Below, in pieces: positions 1 to 11,541 of a stretch of 64,000 nt of DNA. Source of the stretch: Mycteria americana (Eukaryota; Chordata; Aves; Ciconiiformes; Ciconiidae); the NCBI RefSeq assembly GCF_035582795.1, contig NW_027445436.1, forward strand, positions 6,136,770 through 6,200,769, written 5' to 3'. Below the pieces are notes generated by a model. The model did no database searches. It worked only from the letters and a program-made list of their open reading frames with translations, and was not told the DNA's origin. Each line of letters begins with the position of its first letter. The first letter of the stretch is position 1. Position numbers and translations under genes: made by a program.

Positions 1-714
1 AAAAAAATACTGTTTTCCACTGTGTATATTTTGTTTCTCCTTAATCATAAATTTTGTTTGGGCATGAAAAGACAAATTTATAAACACCATTCTTCCCCTA
101 GCAAATATAGGGGGCTTCCTTAAATGTGGTATGGGGAAGTATCACTTATTTTATCTACATACAAACTTCATATGAATAATATTGAAATAATAATAAAAAA
201 AAAAAAAACAAACCAAACTCAAGCACCCCCTTCCCCCTACACACAAAGAGACTGGATCTTTAGAGATTGCAAGTTTCTCGCTCTGATTGTCTTCATTAAA
301 CAGTAACTAGTTGGGGTTTTTTTTTTTTTATTTTAAAACCCCAACATGAATTTTCCAGAATTGCCAGGGAATGTACAGGCCTCAACTTCATAACTGTAAC
401 ACACCCCAGCACCTCCATCCACAAACATACAAGTAACATGCAAGCACATTTAGCAGAACTATATTTCCTTCCTAGGAAGTTTTAGCCTCAATCAAGAGGA
501 TCTCAAAATCGATTTTGAAAGAGCCAGTCCTGCTTTCTTCTCTCACTCTACAAAACAATGGCTGCACTACTTTTCCTGGTGGGTTACCTTGATGAAGCGA
601 CACCCAAAAGTGAAATCTAAGCATGCACAACTTGGGTTAAGAGCCAAACGCATAGACAGGAAACATGTTTCATGGCAAAGCTAGGCCTCTCTCTCCTCTT
701 CTTCCGTCACCGTG
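1..714. other. Host sequence, no gene seen
   Basis: AT-rich single-copy-looking DNA with short A and T runs. I find no convincing exon, repeat end or RNA gene. Reading frames here are short and of biased composition. Confidence 0.5.
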
Positions 715-789
715 TCACAGAATCACAGAATCACAGAATCACAGAATCACAGAATCACAGAATCACAGAATCACAGAATCACAGAATCA
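715..789 (-). repeat. CR1 3' tail microsatellite
   Basis: About nine tandem copies of the 8-bp unit CACAGAAT lie directly against the 3' end of the adjoining CR1 (the element is on the minus strand). CR1 elements characteristically end in a short 8-bp repeat instead of poly(A). This many copies suggests slippage expansion after insertion. Confidence 0.9.
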
Positions 790-2141
790 TATAGGTTGGA
801 AAAGACCTTTAAGATCATCGAGTCCAACCATAAACCTAACACTGCCAAAAACCATCACTACACCACGTCTCTAAGTACCTCATCCAAACGTCCTTTAAAT
901 ACCTCCAGGGATGGCGACTCAACCACTTCCCTGGGCAGTCTGTTCCAATGCTTGATAACCCTCTCGGTGAAGAAAAATTTCCTAATATCCAGTCTAAACC
1001 TCCCCTGGCGCAACTTGAGGCCATTTCCTCTTGTCCTATCACTTGTTACCTGGGAGAAGAGACCGACCCCCACCTCTCTACAACCTCCTTTCAGGTAGTT
1101 GTAGAGAGCGATGAGGTCTCCCCTCAGCCTCCTTTTCTCCAGGCTAAACAGTCCCAGCTCCCTCAGCCGCTCCTCATAAGACTTCTGCTCCAGACCCTTC
1201 ACCAGCTTCGTTGCCCTTCTCTGTACGCGCTCCAGTACCTCAATATCCCTCTTGTAGTGGGGGGCCCAAAACTGAACACAGTATTCGAGGTGCGGCCTCA
1301 CCAGTGCCGAGTACAGGGGCACAATCACTTCCCTAGTCCTGCTGGCCACGCTATTTTTGATACAGGCCAGGATGCCATTGGCCTTCTTGGCCGCCTGGGC
1401 ACACTGCTGGCTCATATTCAGGCGGCTGTCAACCAACACCCCCAGGTCCTTCTCTGCCAGGCAGCTTTCCAGCCACTCTTCCCCAAGCCTGTAGCGTTGC
1501 ATGGGGTTGCTGTGGCCCAAGTGCAGGACCTTGCACTTGGCCTTGTTAAACCTCATACAATTCACCCCAGCCCATCGATCCAGCCTGTCCAGGTCCCTCT
1601 GCAGAGCCTGCCTACCCTCCAGCAGATCAACACTCCCACACAACTTGGTGTCGTCTGCAAACTTACTGAGAGTGCACTCGATCCCTTCGTCCAGATCATT
1701 GATAAAGATGTTAAACAGAACTGGCCCCAACACCGAGCCCTGGGGAACACCGCTTGTGACCGGCCGCCAACCGGAGTAAACTCCATTCACCACCACTCTC
1801 TGGGCCCGGCCGTCCAGCCAGTTCTTTACCCAGCGAAGAGTACACCCGTCCAAGCCATGAGCAGCCAGTTTCTCCAGGAGAATGCCGTGGGAAACCGTGT
1901 CAAAGGCTTTACTGAAGTCTAGATAGACAACATCCACAGACTTCCCCTCATCCACTAGGCGGGTCACCTTATCATAGAAGGAGATCAGGTTGGTCAAGCA
2001 GGACCTGCCTTTCCTGAACCCATGCTGGCTGGGCCTGATCCCCTGGTTATTCTCTACATGCCGTGTGATAGCACTCAGGATGATCTGCTCCATCAGCTTC
2101 CCCGGCACCGAGGTCAGGCTGACAGGTCTGTAGTTCCCCGG
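716..2141 (-). mobile_element. CR1 LINE, 5'-truncated
   Basis: A minus-strand CR1 of about 1.4 kb carries the reverse transcriptase end of ORF2, the 3' UTR hallmark (rc of AGGTTGGAAAAGACC) and the 8-bp tail. It is 5'-truncated like most CR1 copies. The truncation point coincides with a perfect 11-bp inverted repeat at 2,131-2,156. The long open frame suggests recent insertion compared with the degraded CR1 copies at 27.1, 30.4 and 40.0 kb. Confidence 0.93.
858..2108 (-). CDS. CR1 ORF2 reverse transcriptase fragment (416 codons, open)
   Basis: This uninterrupted frame encodes the C-terminal half of a non-LTR reverse transcriptase. Visible blocks, in order, are [28 protein letters not shown] (first catalytic Asp), [11 protein letters not shown], then the FADDTKL catalytic box, followed by the C-terminal domain with [11 protein letters not shown] and the conserved [17 protein letters not shown] ending. 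The N-terminal apurinic endonuclease and ORF1 are absent because of 5' truncation, so the copy cannot be autonomous. The listed Met lies inside the ORF2 frame and is not a true start. Confidence 0.9.
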   Translation of the reverse strand: MPGKLMEQIILSAITRHVENNQGIRPSQHGFRKGRSCLTNLISFYDKVTRLVDEGKSVDVVYLDFSKAFDTVSHGILLEKLAAHGLDGCTLRWVKNWLDGRAQRVVVNGVYSGWRPVTSGVPQGSVLGPVLFNIFINDLDEGIECTLSKFADDTKLCGSVDLLEGRQALQRDLDRLDRWAGVNCMRFNKAKCKVLHLGHSNPMQRYRLGEEWLESCLAEKDLGVLVDSRLNMSQQCAQAAKKANGILACIKNSVASRTREVIVPLYSALVRPHLEYCVQFWAPHYKRDIEVLERVQRRATKLVKGLEQKSYEERLRELGLFSLEKRRLRGDLIALYNYLKGGCREVGVGLFSQVTSDRTRGNGLKLRQGRFRLDIRKFFFTERVIKHWNRLPREVVESPSLEVFKGRLDEVLRDVV

Positions 2142-2156
2142 GGAACCGGGGAACTA
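2131..2156. repeat. Perfect 11-bp palindrome at CR1 5' end
   Basis: TAGTTCCCCGG and its reverse complement are separated by the four bases GGAA. The left arm is CR1 sequence. The right arm is the same CR1 sequence inverted. The join marks the CR1 5' breakpoint, as expected from an inverted (twin-primed or snap-back) 5' end. Confidence 0.85.
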
Positions 2157-4329
2157 CCAAACACTACCAAACACCAATCAAACACGTCCATAAATGTGTA
2201 AATCTGTATTTGGCTGCTGTGTCTTCCCGATTCTCTGCTGCTGAACGCATACGCAGGGGGAAGAATGAAAAGAAGAAGAAAAAAAACCAACCACCACCAC
2301 AAAAAAACCCCCACCCCCCCACACAAACAAAACAAAAAAAACCCCAAAACCACCCCCAACAAACCACCCCCAGCTACCACAAAACACTGCCTTTCTCTCT
2401 CCAGAGATAGAGACAGGCTGTAACTGCTCTCCTTCTCCAGGTTTACTCAGCACACAGTAACAACTGGAACACTCCTAAAAGCCCCATTTGCTCCTTACCT
2501 CCTTTTAACCACCGAGAGGGAGAGGGGAAAAAAAAAAAACAAAAACAAAAAACAAATCAACAAACCCACAAACAACCCACCCTTTTTTTTGTGTGTGCAA
2601 AGAACAAGACCCCTCTCCCAACAGGATGATGAGAACTTGATTCATCTTTACAAAGAACTTGCATCTATATTAATATAAGCGTGTATGTACTCCCCCCTAA
2701 AAAAGGGAGATTTTCCATATATACAGGAAATATCATACCGGAAATAACGTGCAAACTGCATGGAAGACAATTACAAATTTGTAAGCACATGTTGTTTTAT
2801 ACCACTCTTTGTTCCTCAGACTACTGCGGGGGGGGGGGACGGGACGGGGACGGGACGGGACGGGGGGGACACGGACGACACACGGGACACTTGCTTTTTT
2901 TCCCCCAGAAAAAAAGGGAGTGAGAGAAGCTATTTTAGGAAATTAATCACAACATTTTTACAGCAGGAGTGACTTGACTGTGCAATTAAAACCAGAGATT
3001 GAAAGATACTAAAATGAAAGGCAAGAGCTGCAGCCTTGGTTAGTGAATCCCTCGCCCCCCAAACGTTCTCTCGCACATTCATATGTTTGGGGCAGTCAGA
3101 CAGGGAGATTATCCAGCTCACGGCCTCCTTAGCATTACTAGTTAATGCTGCTGCTCTAGCAAGTAACACCACTCCTCACACACAGCTCTTTCTACTCCAC
3201 TTCTCTTTCCTCAGCCACATCTACTTAATTCTTTGCAATAGAAGACAACAATGCCGTTACAAGACACTCACAAAGTGCAGCACTTGTTCTCCCCTTCCCC
3301 AAAACAGAAGGCAATGGATTTCAAAGTGCAACATTCAGCTGCATGCAATAAAACTAACCCTTCCGCTCAAAAGGCTGGAAAATTATAGTCTCCCTCCCAA
3401 CACACTGTTTAGAGCCACTAAAATACAGATCAATCAATTAATGCACGGGAGGAATAAATAAATAAATAAATAAACCCACACAAGACCAACTCCCAGCCCC
3501 ATCATAGCTGCTGAGCTGCCCCTGAAGAGGCTGTTGCTTCTGGGATCTATTTCTGTTTAGACTGCTTTGCCCGGAGCCTTTTAAACACTCGCTTCAGACA
3601 CAATACCAAGGGATTACAAAAGCAGCCGGTTATTCTTAAATTAATTTTTCAGACACTTTCTTTAAGAATTACATATACACACAGACAGATAAATTGATAG
3701 ATGTACATACACACCATTCCCTGCTTCCTCCTCCTTCTCTCTGTTGGTGCAGCTGACTTGCAAATCAGGAAGAAGGTTGATGGGTTTTTTTATTCTTATT
3801 AGAGGAGATTTACATTATGATTATTCCAGAAATGCTAGAACAAAACTTTTTTTCTCTTCACCCACTGAAAAATATAAATATTTTTTAAGAAATAAGAATT
3901 GTAGACAGCAGAAAGGAATAAAAGGAAGGCACATAATAATCCTTGAAGCCAGCAGGCATATTTTTTAAGGAGTGAAAGCAGGCACGATGCGTGCTTACAT
4001 AGTTAATAATAATAAATTATTTTTTAAAAAAAACTATAATGGAAAAGGTTGAGAGCATACATGGGAAGGGGGGGGATGAAATCGTAAATTACAGTTACCT
4101 TGCTTTGGAAGAATGTTGCGTTGAACGGCTTCTTTCTCTGTGAGTCACTCAGAATACAAAACCACAGACGGATAAGATTATGACTTCATTGACGACAACT
4201 ATTTCCTCCTCCTGCCTCGTCCCACCGCTTAGTCCAACCCGACACCACCGCTCAAGAAAAGGGTTCTCCCATTGGTTCACCTCAAGGAGAGCACCCGCCT
4301 CCTGTTCAGAAAGGGTGATCCGATTAAGA
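2157..4329. other. Host sequence with low-complexity tracts
   Basis: No exon is recognised. The stretch holds an A/C-rich tract (about 2,265-2,365), A/C-rich DNA near 2,530-2,580, an (AATA)n run near 3,450-3,473 and short poly-T and poly-A runs. A CCAAT-box-like ATTGG at about 4,271 sits in moderately GC-rich sequence, without other promoter evidence. Confidence 0.5.
2828..2880 (+). repeat. G-rich GGGAC minisatellite, possible G-quadruplex
   Basis: An 11-G run is followed by irregular tandem GGGAC/GGGGAC units and then GGACAC units. Four or more G3+ runs with short loops occur within 50 bases, which fits the generic G-quadruplex pattern. Confidence 0.8.
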
Positions 4330-4619
4330 CTCATTAACTGTTGTTTAGCCTGGAACGGAGAGAGCGGGGCTGTATTAGGAAGAGCATTGCCAGCAGGTTG
4401 AAGGAGGTGATCATTCCCCTCTACTCAGCACTGATGAGGCCAGCATCCCCAAATCCTTCTCTGACGGGCTGCTCTCGATCCCTTCATCACCCAGCCTGTA
4501 TTGATACCAGGGTTTGCCCTGACCCAGGTGCAGGACCTTGCACTTGGCCTTGTTGAACCTCATGAAGTTCACATGGGCCCACTTCTCGAGCTTGTCCAGG
4601 TCCCTCTGAATGGCATCCC
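4330..4619. mobile_element. Small CR1 copy in two opposed pieces
   Basis: Bases about 4,340-4,444 read as CR1 sense sequence on the plus strand (the [18 protein letters not shown] region of RT). Bases about 4,445-4,619 read as CR1 on the minus strand (the [26 protein letters not shown] region). The two pieces are head to head. The minus-strand piece stops exactly at the LTR that begins at 4,620. Confidence 0.8.
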
Positions 4620-5312
4620 TGTTGCCTCGCTGTAAAATAACTCCCGAAACACACAAAGTATGTTTAGAGATGAGACATTGCTTTATTCTGTGCAAGGTGG
4701 AATATTTCCACAAATTGAGCACACCTATTGTAATTCTCTTCAGTATTTATACATGAAAGTTAACACACCACGCCTATCTAATACATAATCATTAGACTGA
4801 CTAAGCATCCTCTTCTTCCATTGGTCCGTATTTTCTCCGCTTCGATTTAAAGCTACAGTGTGATTTTAATTCACTACACATGCTCACAAGGAGAGAGGGT
4901 GAGGGTCGTCGTCCTCCTTTCGTTCCTCAGTTGGGTCAGTGGTTGCAATCTCCCCCTGCCGCCTTTACTTTTCCCCTAGTTACTGTGATTCCTGTTGTTT
5001 TCATGGTTGTTGTGGTGCCCCTTTATCTTTATGGCTCTCCCGGTAAGAGGATGTTCCTGTTATTGGTCTTTGAAGGGTTACAGCTTTGCATTCTTTTAGA
5101 AGAAACATATGCTTCTTAGTAAAATATGCAGTGCCCGTACCCTCTTATCTGGCCTGGACATTACCTATTACCTTGAAGATTCTACAATTCTCATATTCTC
5201 GTATGCTAGTTTCTACTCCTAACTGTGATCCCTTCTTAGCTACTAATAACTCCCATACTATTTCTATTTTTTTCTAAAATATATACACATATATACATGA
5301 TTCAAGGTGACA
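4620..5312 (-). repeat. 3' LTR of class I ERV (693 bp)
   Basis: On the minus strand it begins TGTCACC and ends GCAACA (TG...CA). A minus-strand AATAAA lies at 4,682-4,687. It aligns along its length with 15,291-16,026, with scattered substitutions and small indels that I judge to be several percent. Confidence 0.92.
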
Positions 5313-6790
5313 ATTCCCCTCTTTGGAAGTTTCAAATATTTCATTTGAACATCTTCCACCATCTCTGGTTAGCATCATGTTTCCGACAAAGACAGTCTTC
5401 AGTATTGCCTGTTTCATACAGTTAATTATGATGATGATGATTATTGCAGTCACTGGAAGAATCAAACCCTGGGCTAAATTGGCTAACTGTCCTGTAAGAG
5501 ACCATCCACTCCCACTTTGCAGAATTTTGTTTATCCAATTGTTCTTGGCACTCTCCTGTAATTCTTGGGTTCCCATTGCTACTCGTCTAATTTGGTCAAT
5601 CTGTTTATTTAGGTCTTCAGTCACATTAGGAATGTGAACACAACAATGTTCCTTATCCAGGTTTGAATATCCACATAGTCCCTTTTCTTTGGCCGATAAC
5701 AGATCTAAGGCTAGACAATTTTGTAAGGTCATTTCACTGTTTGCTTGCACCTGTTTGTTTATTACAAGTAACCCCTGCTTAGTTGCATTCTCCAAACTAT
5801 TCATCTGCCGCGTTAGATTTGCAAACAGTACTCGGTTCTCGTAAGCCATTATTCCGGGGGCTAACACTGACTCCATGGCGCACCCGACATTCGGAGCTGT
5901 TGATGGGCCATGCCATGGATCCTTTTTAAATTCTCTTTTGAGTTTTCCCCATAACTGAGGTGTAATGGGATTCTTTTTCCATAATGGACACAATGTTAAC
6001 GCTCCTAAGGTAATTTGGTGATTTGGGATATCAAAATGAAGTCTGTTTGTCCAAGTTCCATCACTTAAGACCCACACAGTATATCCTGGAGATGAAATAG
6101 TTTCTGTGTGGCATTGGACTTGTCTGTGTGCCATATGTTGTGCTACGTGTTGTTCTACAATTAAATTTCGACACTGACATCCAATTCGCAATGCCTTTTC
6201 TACCCCGGTTATGTTTTTCAAGATTCCCATATGAGAGCAGTTGAATACCTGAGTACAGTTCCATTTGGGGACGTACTCTCCTTCTTTGGGATTTGTAATA
6301 ATCTCTTTATATTGATTTTTAGTGCTTCCAATTTGTCCTATCCAAACCACCATGAACTAAGGTTCATATACCTCCATTTGTCTGCCATTGGCTTTTTCCA
6401 GTTTGTCTTATACATATATTTTCCTTGTTGTTGGTTAACCAAATTGGAAACTGTGTTTCTTACATGGTTACTATTGACTGACCAACACAAAGATTCTCCA
6501 TTTGGTAACAATGCAAGAGTCCCATTACACTTCCTATTTGTTACTGTCCAGGTTATAATTTCTCTCATCGGAATTTTGGTTTGTTGATCAGTTATTTGAC
6601 TCCAGTTTACCAAGGGAAGGTCTCTTAAAGTCAGGATTCCCCATTCTATTGGATTTTTACTAGAATGTGGAATTGGGAGGCAAGTGGTAATGCCCATAGC
6701 ATTTTGTAATTTACCAAATCCCTGAATCAATTTCAAGATCAAATTTTCTTCTAATCCCTCAATTCTTGCTAACATCACTAGATGAATCAC
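5274..6790 (-). pseudogene. Class I ERV envelope (SU and TM), disrupted
   Basis: Two overlapping frames (6,338-6,790 and 5,274-6,353) cover most of an envelope glycoprotein, so at least one frameshift separates them near 6,345. The SU part is rich in N-glycosylation sites and cysteines. The TM part (359-residue frame) has an immunosuppressive-like stretch beginning LQNCLALDLLSAKEKG at about residue 210. A cysteine motif follows (Cys227, Cys237-Cys238) with nine residues before the CC pair, instead of the usual six. A short isoleucine-rich membrane anchor lies at about 290-312. I see no clear furin site. A hydrophobic run in another frame at about 6,800-6,870 may be the displaced signal peptide. 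The gene is not expected to make a full-length product. Confidence 0.85.
5313..5328 (-). other. Polypurine tract of class I ERV
   Basis: Minus-strand TTCCAAAGAGGGGAAT abuts the 3' LTR. This is the expected plus-strand primer for reverse transcription. Confidence 0.8.
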
Positions 6791-7132
6791 TATAGAATTT
6801 TGGCCTCCATATCTCCATCAAAATCATAAACGAGATTACGATGACTACAAATAAGAATATGCCTTGTGTACAATCTAAATCAACATAAGCGATACCCTGA
6901 TCCCAAGTACAATTCATGAATTGTCCCTTTTAAGTTTCAGTCGTAAAGGGCTTTCATTCTGTTTCTCCACAGTCCACTTCTCCGGTGGAAGTCCTTTCTT
7001 AATCCAAGTGTGATGATTCCACGGCTCTACTCCATCCAGCTTGACTGCAGTATATGTAGTCAGGAGGACTTGAAAGAGTCCTTTCCAACGTTCTTTCAGA
7101 GGTTCGTCGTTCCAAGTTCTTAGATGGAGAAC

Positions 7133-8758
7133 TCAATTTCCCGGCTGAAATTCGTTAACTGCAGTATCCAGGCCCAAAGGGGTTCTCGAATGTAGATACC
7201 TGTTAAGGGAAGACAAAACCTTCCCTAGAGAAATCACATATTCCTTAAGATATTGTTTCCATATTAATTCTATGGATCCTGGCTCATGATTAATACTTTG
7301 ATAAGGTCTCCCGTATAGTATTTCAAAGGGGCTGACCTTTTGTCTAGACCTTGGTGTAATCCTTGCTCTTAACAATGCTAACGGGAGAGCATCTGGCCGC
7401 TTTAATTGCGCTTCCTGACAAATTTTATTCAATTGCCTTTTAATTGTTTGATTCATTCTCTCTACTTTCCCACTAGACTGCGGTCTCCACGGTGTGTGTA
7501 AATCCCACTTTATTTCTAATATTCTTGCCAATGACTGAAGTACTTTGGCCACAAAATGGGGTCCTCGGTCTGAGGACATTCCAATTGGGATCCCGAAACG
7601 AGGAATTATTTCTCTTAATAATACTTTAACTACTTCTCTGGCCTGATTGGTGCGACAGGGAAAGGCTTCTGGCCATCCAGAGAAAGTATCCACTAATACT
7701 AACAAATACCGATACCCACTTTGCCTGGGAAGCTCTGAGAAATCTATTTGCCAGTAGTCGCCGGGAGTATTTCCTTTCTTAGTTTTCCCGGGTGGAGGTC
7801 TGGGTTGAGTTCGAGGATTGTTTCGCTGGCAGATTTCACGCTTCTCGATAATACTCTTGGCTATATTTCCCATCCCTACACTTAAAGTGTGGAGTTTAAC
7901 ATTGTCCATGAGAGCTTCTACCCCCCAATGTGTTCTTCTATGATCTTTTTCCATAAATTCTCTCATAACGTTTGGAGGTACTACTACTCGATTATCTTCT
8001 GTGGTCCACCATCCATCTTTGTTCTTCTTTGCATTGAGCAATTTAGCTAATTGATCATCTTCCTCGTTATAAGTCGGTGGTCTCTTTAAGTCTTCATACT
8101 TCTCAGGCCATATTCCCAAAACTTGTTGTTCTTCTGCTGCTCTTTTAGCTGCTAAATCCACCTGTCGATGCCCAATCACTTCAGGGGTATTTCCAAATTG
8201 ATGAGCCTTACAATGCATGATTACTACTTGTTCAGGCAGTTTAATAACCTGCAATAATTTTCTTATTAGTTCTCCATACTTAACTGGTGTTCCTTGTGAC
8301 AAAAGGAGACCCCTTTCTTTCCAAATTGCTCCATGTGCATGAACTACTCCAAAAACATATTTAGAATCTGTCCATATGTTCACAGTCTTTCCTTCTGCGA
8401 GCTCTAAAGCTCTTATTAATGCTACCAGCTCTGCCTTCTGGGCAGACATGTTGGCAGGGAGGGCTTTTGCTTCCCATTCATCCAATTCTTCTCCTCCAAT
8501 AATAACTGCATATCTGGCTCTTCGGACTCCATTGATCACTTGGCTGCTCCCATCTATAAACAAATTTAATTCTGCTGAATCCAGAGGTATATCTTCCAGA
8601 TCAGTCCTACTCACATATAACTGTTCAATTGTTTTTAGACAGTCATGTTCCAATTCAGTTTCCCCAGGCAACGGTAACAGGGTGGCTGGATTCAAGGTGG
8701 TTGTTACTTTCAGTTCCACATCATCTTGTTCTAATAACACAGCCTGATATTTCATCAT
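7133..8758 (-). pseudogene. Class I ERV pol: RNase H and integrase (541 open codons)
   Basis: RNase H is shown by FIDGSS (Asp69), Glu110 in the KAEL motif and Asp131 in WTDSKY. Integrase follows: the zinc-binding domain keeps His273, His277 and Cys310 but has Arg307 where the first Cys is expected. The catalytic D,D-35-E is complete (Asp339, Asp397, Glu433), with the usual RPQSSGKVERMN context. The frame ends at a TGA at 7,133-7,135. Recognisable integrase C-terminal coding continues in the same frame to about 6,910. Upstream it is joined to the RT in the same frame through one TGA. The lost zinc ligand would be expected to impair the integrase. Confidence 0.92.
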
Positions 8759-10052
8759 TCAACTAGGGGATAACCAATGTCCCCCCTTTTGCTCTAGAAC
8801 TGTTGTCACAGCATGTGGCACCTGTACCGTCGTTCTTTGTCCCAGAGTTAATTTCCTAGCTTCCTGAACGAGCAGCACAGTCGCAGCGACGGCTCTTAGA
8901 CAAGAGGGCCATCCTTTGCTTACTTGATCTAGTTGCTTAGAAAAATATCCAACTGGTCTTTTCCAAGATCCAGTCTTTTGGACCAGAACCCCTAGCGCAG
9001 CATGCTGTCTTTCATTCACAAAAAGCTCGAAAGGTTTTTCCAAATTAGGAAGCCCTAGTGCGGGTGCCGACATCAAGGCTTCTTTCAATTTAGAAAAAGC
9101 TGTTTGGCATTCTGGAGTCCATTCTAGAAGTTCCTCTGTACCTTTCACAGCCTCATAAAGGGGTTTTGCAATCGGTCCAAAATTGATAATCCACAGGCGA
9201 CACCACCCGGCCGTTCCCAGGAATGCTCTTAGCTCTCGTTTAGACACAGGCTCTGGTATTTGACAAATTGCCTCTTTTCTCTCTGGACCAAGGCTTCGCT
9301 GACCTTTGGTGATGGTGAATCCCAAATAAGTCACTGTCTGTTGTGCAATTTGTGCCTTTTTCTTCGACACTTTATACCCCGCTGCTCCTAAAAGGTTCAA
9401 GAGATCAATGGTATACTGTACAGAGTCCTCTAATGTCCTTGTTCCCAAAAGGATATCATCCACATACTGTAGCAGAGTTATTTCTGGATTTTCTTTTTGC
9501 CAATCCTCCAATTCCTTCGCTAGTTGATTTCCAAAGATTGTTGGACTATTCTTAAATCCTTGCGGAAGAACGGTCCAGCACAGTTGAGCCTTTCGGCCAG
9601 TTTTTGGATTTTCCCACTCGAAGGCAAATATCTTTTGACTTTCAAATTCCAAAGGGATGCAAAAGAAAGCATCCTTCAAATCTAATATTGTGAACCACTG
9701 ATCTGTTTCTTTAATTGCAGTCAATAAAGTATACGGATTTCCTGCCACTGGGTGGACATCCTGCACAATTTGATTTACTGCTCTCAAATCTTGAACCAGC
9801 CTATATTCATTTGAATGAGGTTTCTTTACTGGTAAAATCGGAGTGTTATACTCCGATTGGCATTCTCGTAGCAGTCCATGAACCATAAACTTTTCTATTA
9901 TGGGTTCTAAACCCTTTCTCTCTTCTAGTTTAATAGGATGTTGTTTTCGTCTTACCGGTCGTGCTCCAGGTTTCAATGTGATGTTTACCGGTTCAGCAGT
10001 GCGTGATCATCCTGGGATCCCGGAGGCCCATACCGGTGGGGGCACTGCATTC
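8759..10052 (-). pseudogene. Class I ERV pol: reverse transcriptase
   Basis: The 405-codon frame 8,759-9,976 has a complete gammaretroviral-type RT core: LPVKKP, LDLKDAFF (first catalytic Asp), LPQGFKNSP, the YVDD box at residues 171-174 and LGTAGWCRLW in the connection. It stops at a TGA (8,759-8,761), after which RNase H continues in frame. Upstream, the protease-RT linker runs to 10,052, where the nested provirus cuts it. The coding frame resumes on the other side at 13,251. Apart from the stop and the insertion the core motifs look intact. Confidence 0.93.
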
Positions 10053-10058
10053 AATATC

Positions 10059-10442
10059 TGTGGAAGAATGGTTAAGTGAAAAAGGACACAGCTTAATTGA
10101 TGTGAGCAATCCAGCCTTTGATGGGGCCTGGGAGCCAGAGATCAAGGTGAAATTCCCTTGAGAACAGCAGAAGGAGTACTTGGTAAAGCAAGATAAGCGG
10201 GACTAAGCCTGGGAAAGTGCTGATAAACCCCCCTTTGTGAACAGTGCGTGAACGGCAACTTTGTACCAATCGTATAACTGTTTTAAGCGCGTGGACAAGT
10301 ATAGTTATCCAATAGAATAGTCGCTGTTAGCGCGTGCTTTGCTTAGCTTCTATATAAACCTGTTAAGTAATCTGAATAAACGAGAACGACCATACTCATA
10401 TTGAGATTCGTCGTTACTCCGGGTCCGTCTCCCACTCCGACA
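10059..10442 (+). repeat. 5' LTR of nested provirus (384 bp)
   Basis: TG...CA ends, TATA box TATATAAA at 10,351-10,358 and AATAAA at 10,375-10,380 give a short U3-R-U5 order. The first about 100 bases repeat the envelope 3' coding end, because in the 3' copy the env frame runs into the LTR. Confidence 0.95.
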
Positions 10443-10444
10443 TC

Positions 10445-10462
10445 TGGTAGCAGAGGATGGTT
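10445..10462 (+). promoter_or_regulatory. Primer binding site, initiator tRNA-Met
   Basis: TGGTAGCAGAGGATGGTT lies two bases after the LTR. It is an exact 18-base complement of the 3' end, with CCA, of vertebrate initiator tRNA-Met as I know it. This is an unusual primer for a vertebrate retrovirus. Confidence 0.85.
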
Positions 10463-10601
10463 ACTCGCCGATGAAATCTCCGTGACTGCGGTAAGCAGCT
10501 AGAGGACGGGAGTGGGAAACCACGGCTGAGAGAAGCTCTGCCTGGAGCAAGAAGCAGGGCAGACGCCGGTGTGAGGTCGCTCCTCACCTCTCAGGCGCAG
10601 T

Positions 10602-11541
10602 GATGGAAACAGAAGCTGTGGCCACGTTGCTCACTGGAATCCTCTCTAAGAGAGGGATAGAAGCACCAGTGAAGCAGTTAATTAGGTTGATTAAGTTGGG
10701 ACAATGTTGGGGTCACTTTTCTGACACCTGCATGTTATTTTCCATATTGGAATGGTGAGATTTTGGAGGAACAATGTGGCAGAAAACAATAGAGGGGGAT
10801 GAAAAGGACGAAAAGGAAATAAAGGCGGTTTGTGGACTCTGGAACATTGTCTTGGAAACTTTGAAAGCGATGAAGGTGGAGAGGGAAGTAGCTTGCGCTG
10901 CTGCCCAAATGTTAGGTCCGGGAGTGTCTAAAGATAAGCCCGAAAACAAACCGGGACCTATTGCGCGATTTTTTGGGCTGCCTGCCGTGAGAGGCGCGTC
11001 TGGAACTGTCTGTAAAAATGTTTCTGAACTGCGTGCTATGGCGGAATCAATGCAGGCGCCAGAAAAGGCGGAAGTTCCTGTTAGCAGAGTTAATGCAAAC
11101 TGTGAAGCGAATGCGGAAGTAGCTCCGCCAAAACCCCCTGGAGGGGCGGGAGCGACAAAACCTAACGACTTGGGCGGAACAGCCTGCCGACTTCCCCCTG
11201 CAGCTCCGCCCAGTGAACCACCCTCCGCGCCTCCGTTGCCGCCCTCAACCTCGTTCTATCCGCCTCTACCTCCCTGTACGGAATCCTCTGGAACTACCAC
11301 ACCATCTAGCGGGGAGGAGCTGCCACAATCCTCTGATGCCACTGCAAAAGTGTTGCAAGCAGTTTTAAAACGTCTTGATACTCTGGAATTACAAACAAAA
11401 AGGAAAGGAGAAGCTGTGCCTCCATGTTTAATGAACCCTCCAGCGCTCCCTAGAACCACACGCTGGAGTGGTGTCATCAAAGATGCAATTCTAGAAGGAC
11501 ACTGGAAGCCTGTGGGGGGGCTGAAGGCCCTGCGACATTAG
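10602..11541 (+). pseudogene. Gag N-terminal region of nested provirus
   Basis: An ATG at 10,602 (context GTGATGG) opens a frame beginning METEAVATLLTGILSKRG, a matrix-like start with no Gly2 myristoylation site. A TGA near 10,756 stops it. A second open stretch (10,774-11,541, 255 codons) continues with a matrix-like helical region, a proline-rich linker (residues about 115-175, with FYPPLP that may be a late-domain relic) and the beginning of a capsid-like segment. No zinc knuckle is present: capsid and nucleocapsid are lost at the junction with the inserted DNA at about 11,520-11,545. Confidence 0.75.

Noticed and set aside
948-1922. A 324-codon plus-strand frame
   Set aside because: It is the antisense of the CR1 reverse transcriptase. 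The minus-strand frame has all the RT motifs.
2114-2453. Minus-strand frames rich in Phe, Trp and Gly
   Set aside because: Translation of an A/C-rich low-complexity tract. They resemble membrane proteins only by composition.
10013-10058. Possible continuation of pol as a separate gene
   Set aside because: It is the left half of the protease-RT linker cut by the nested provirus, as the AATATC duplication shows.
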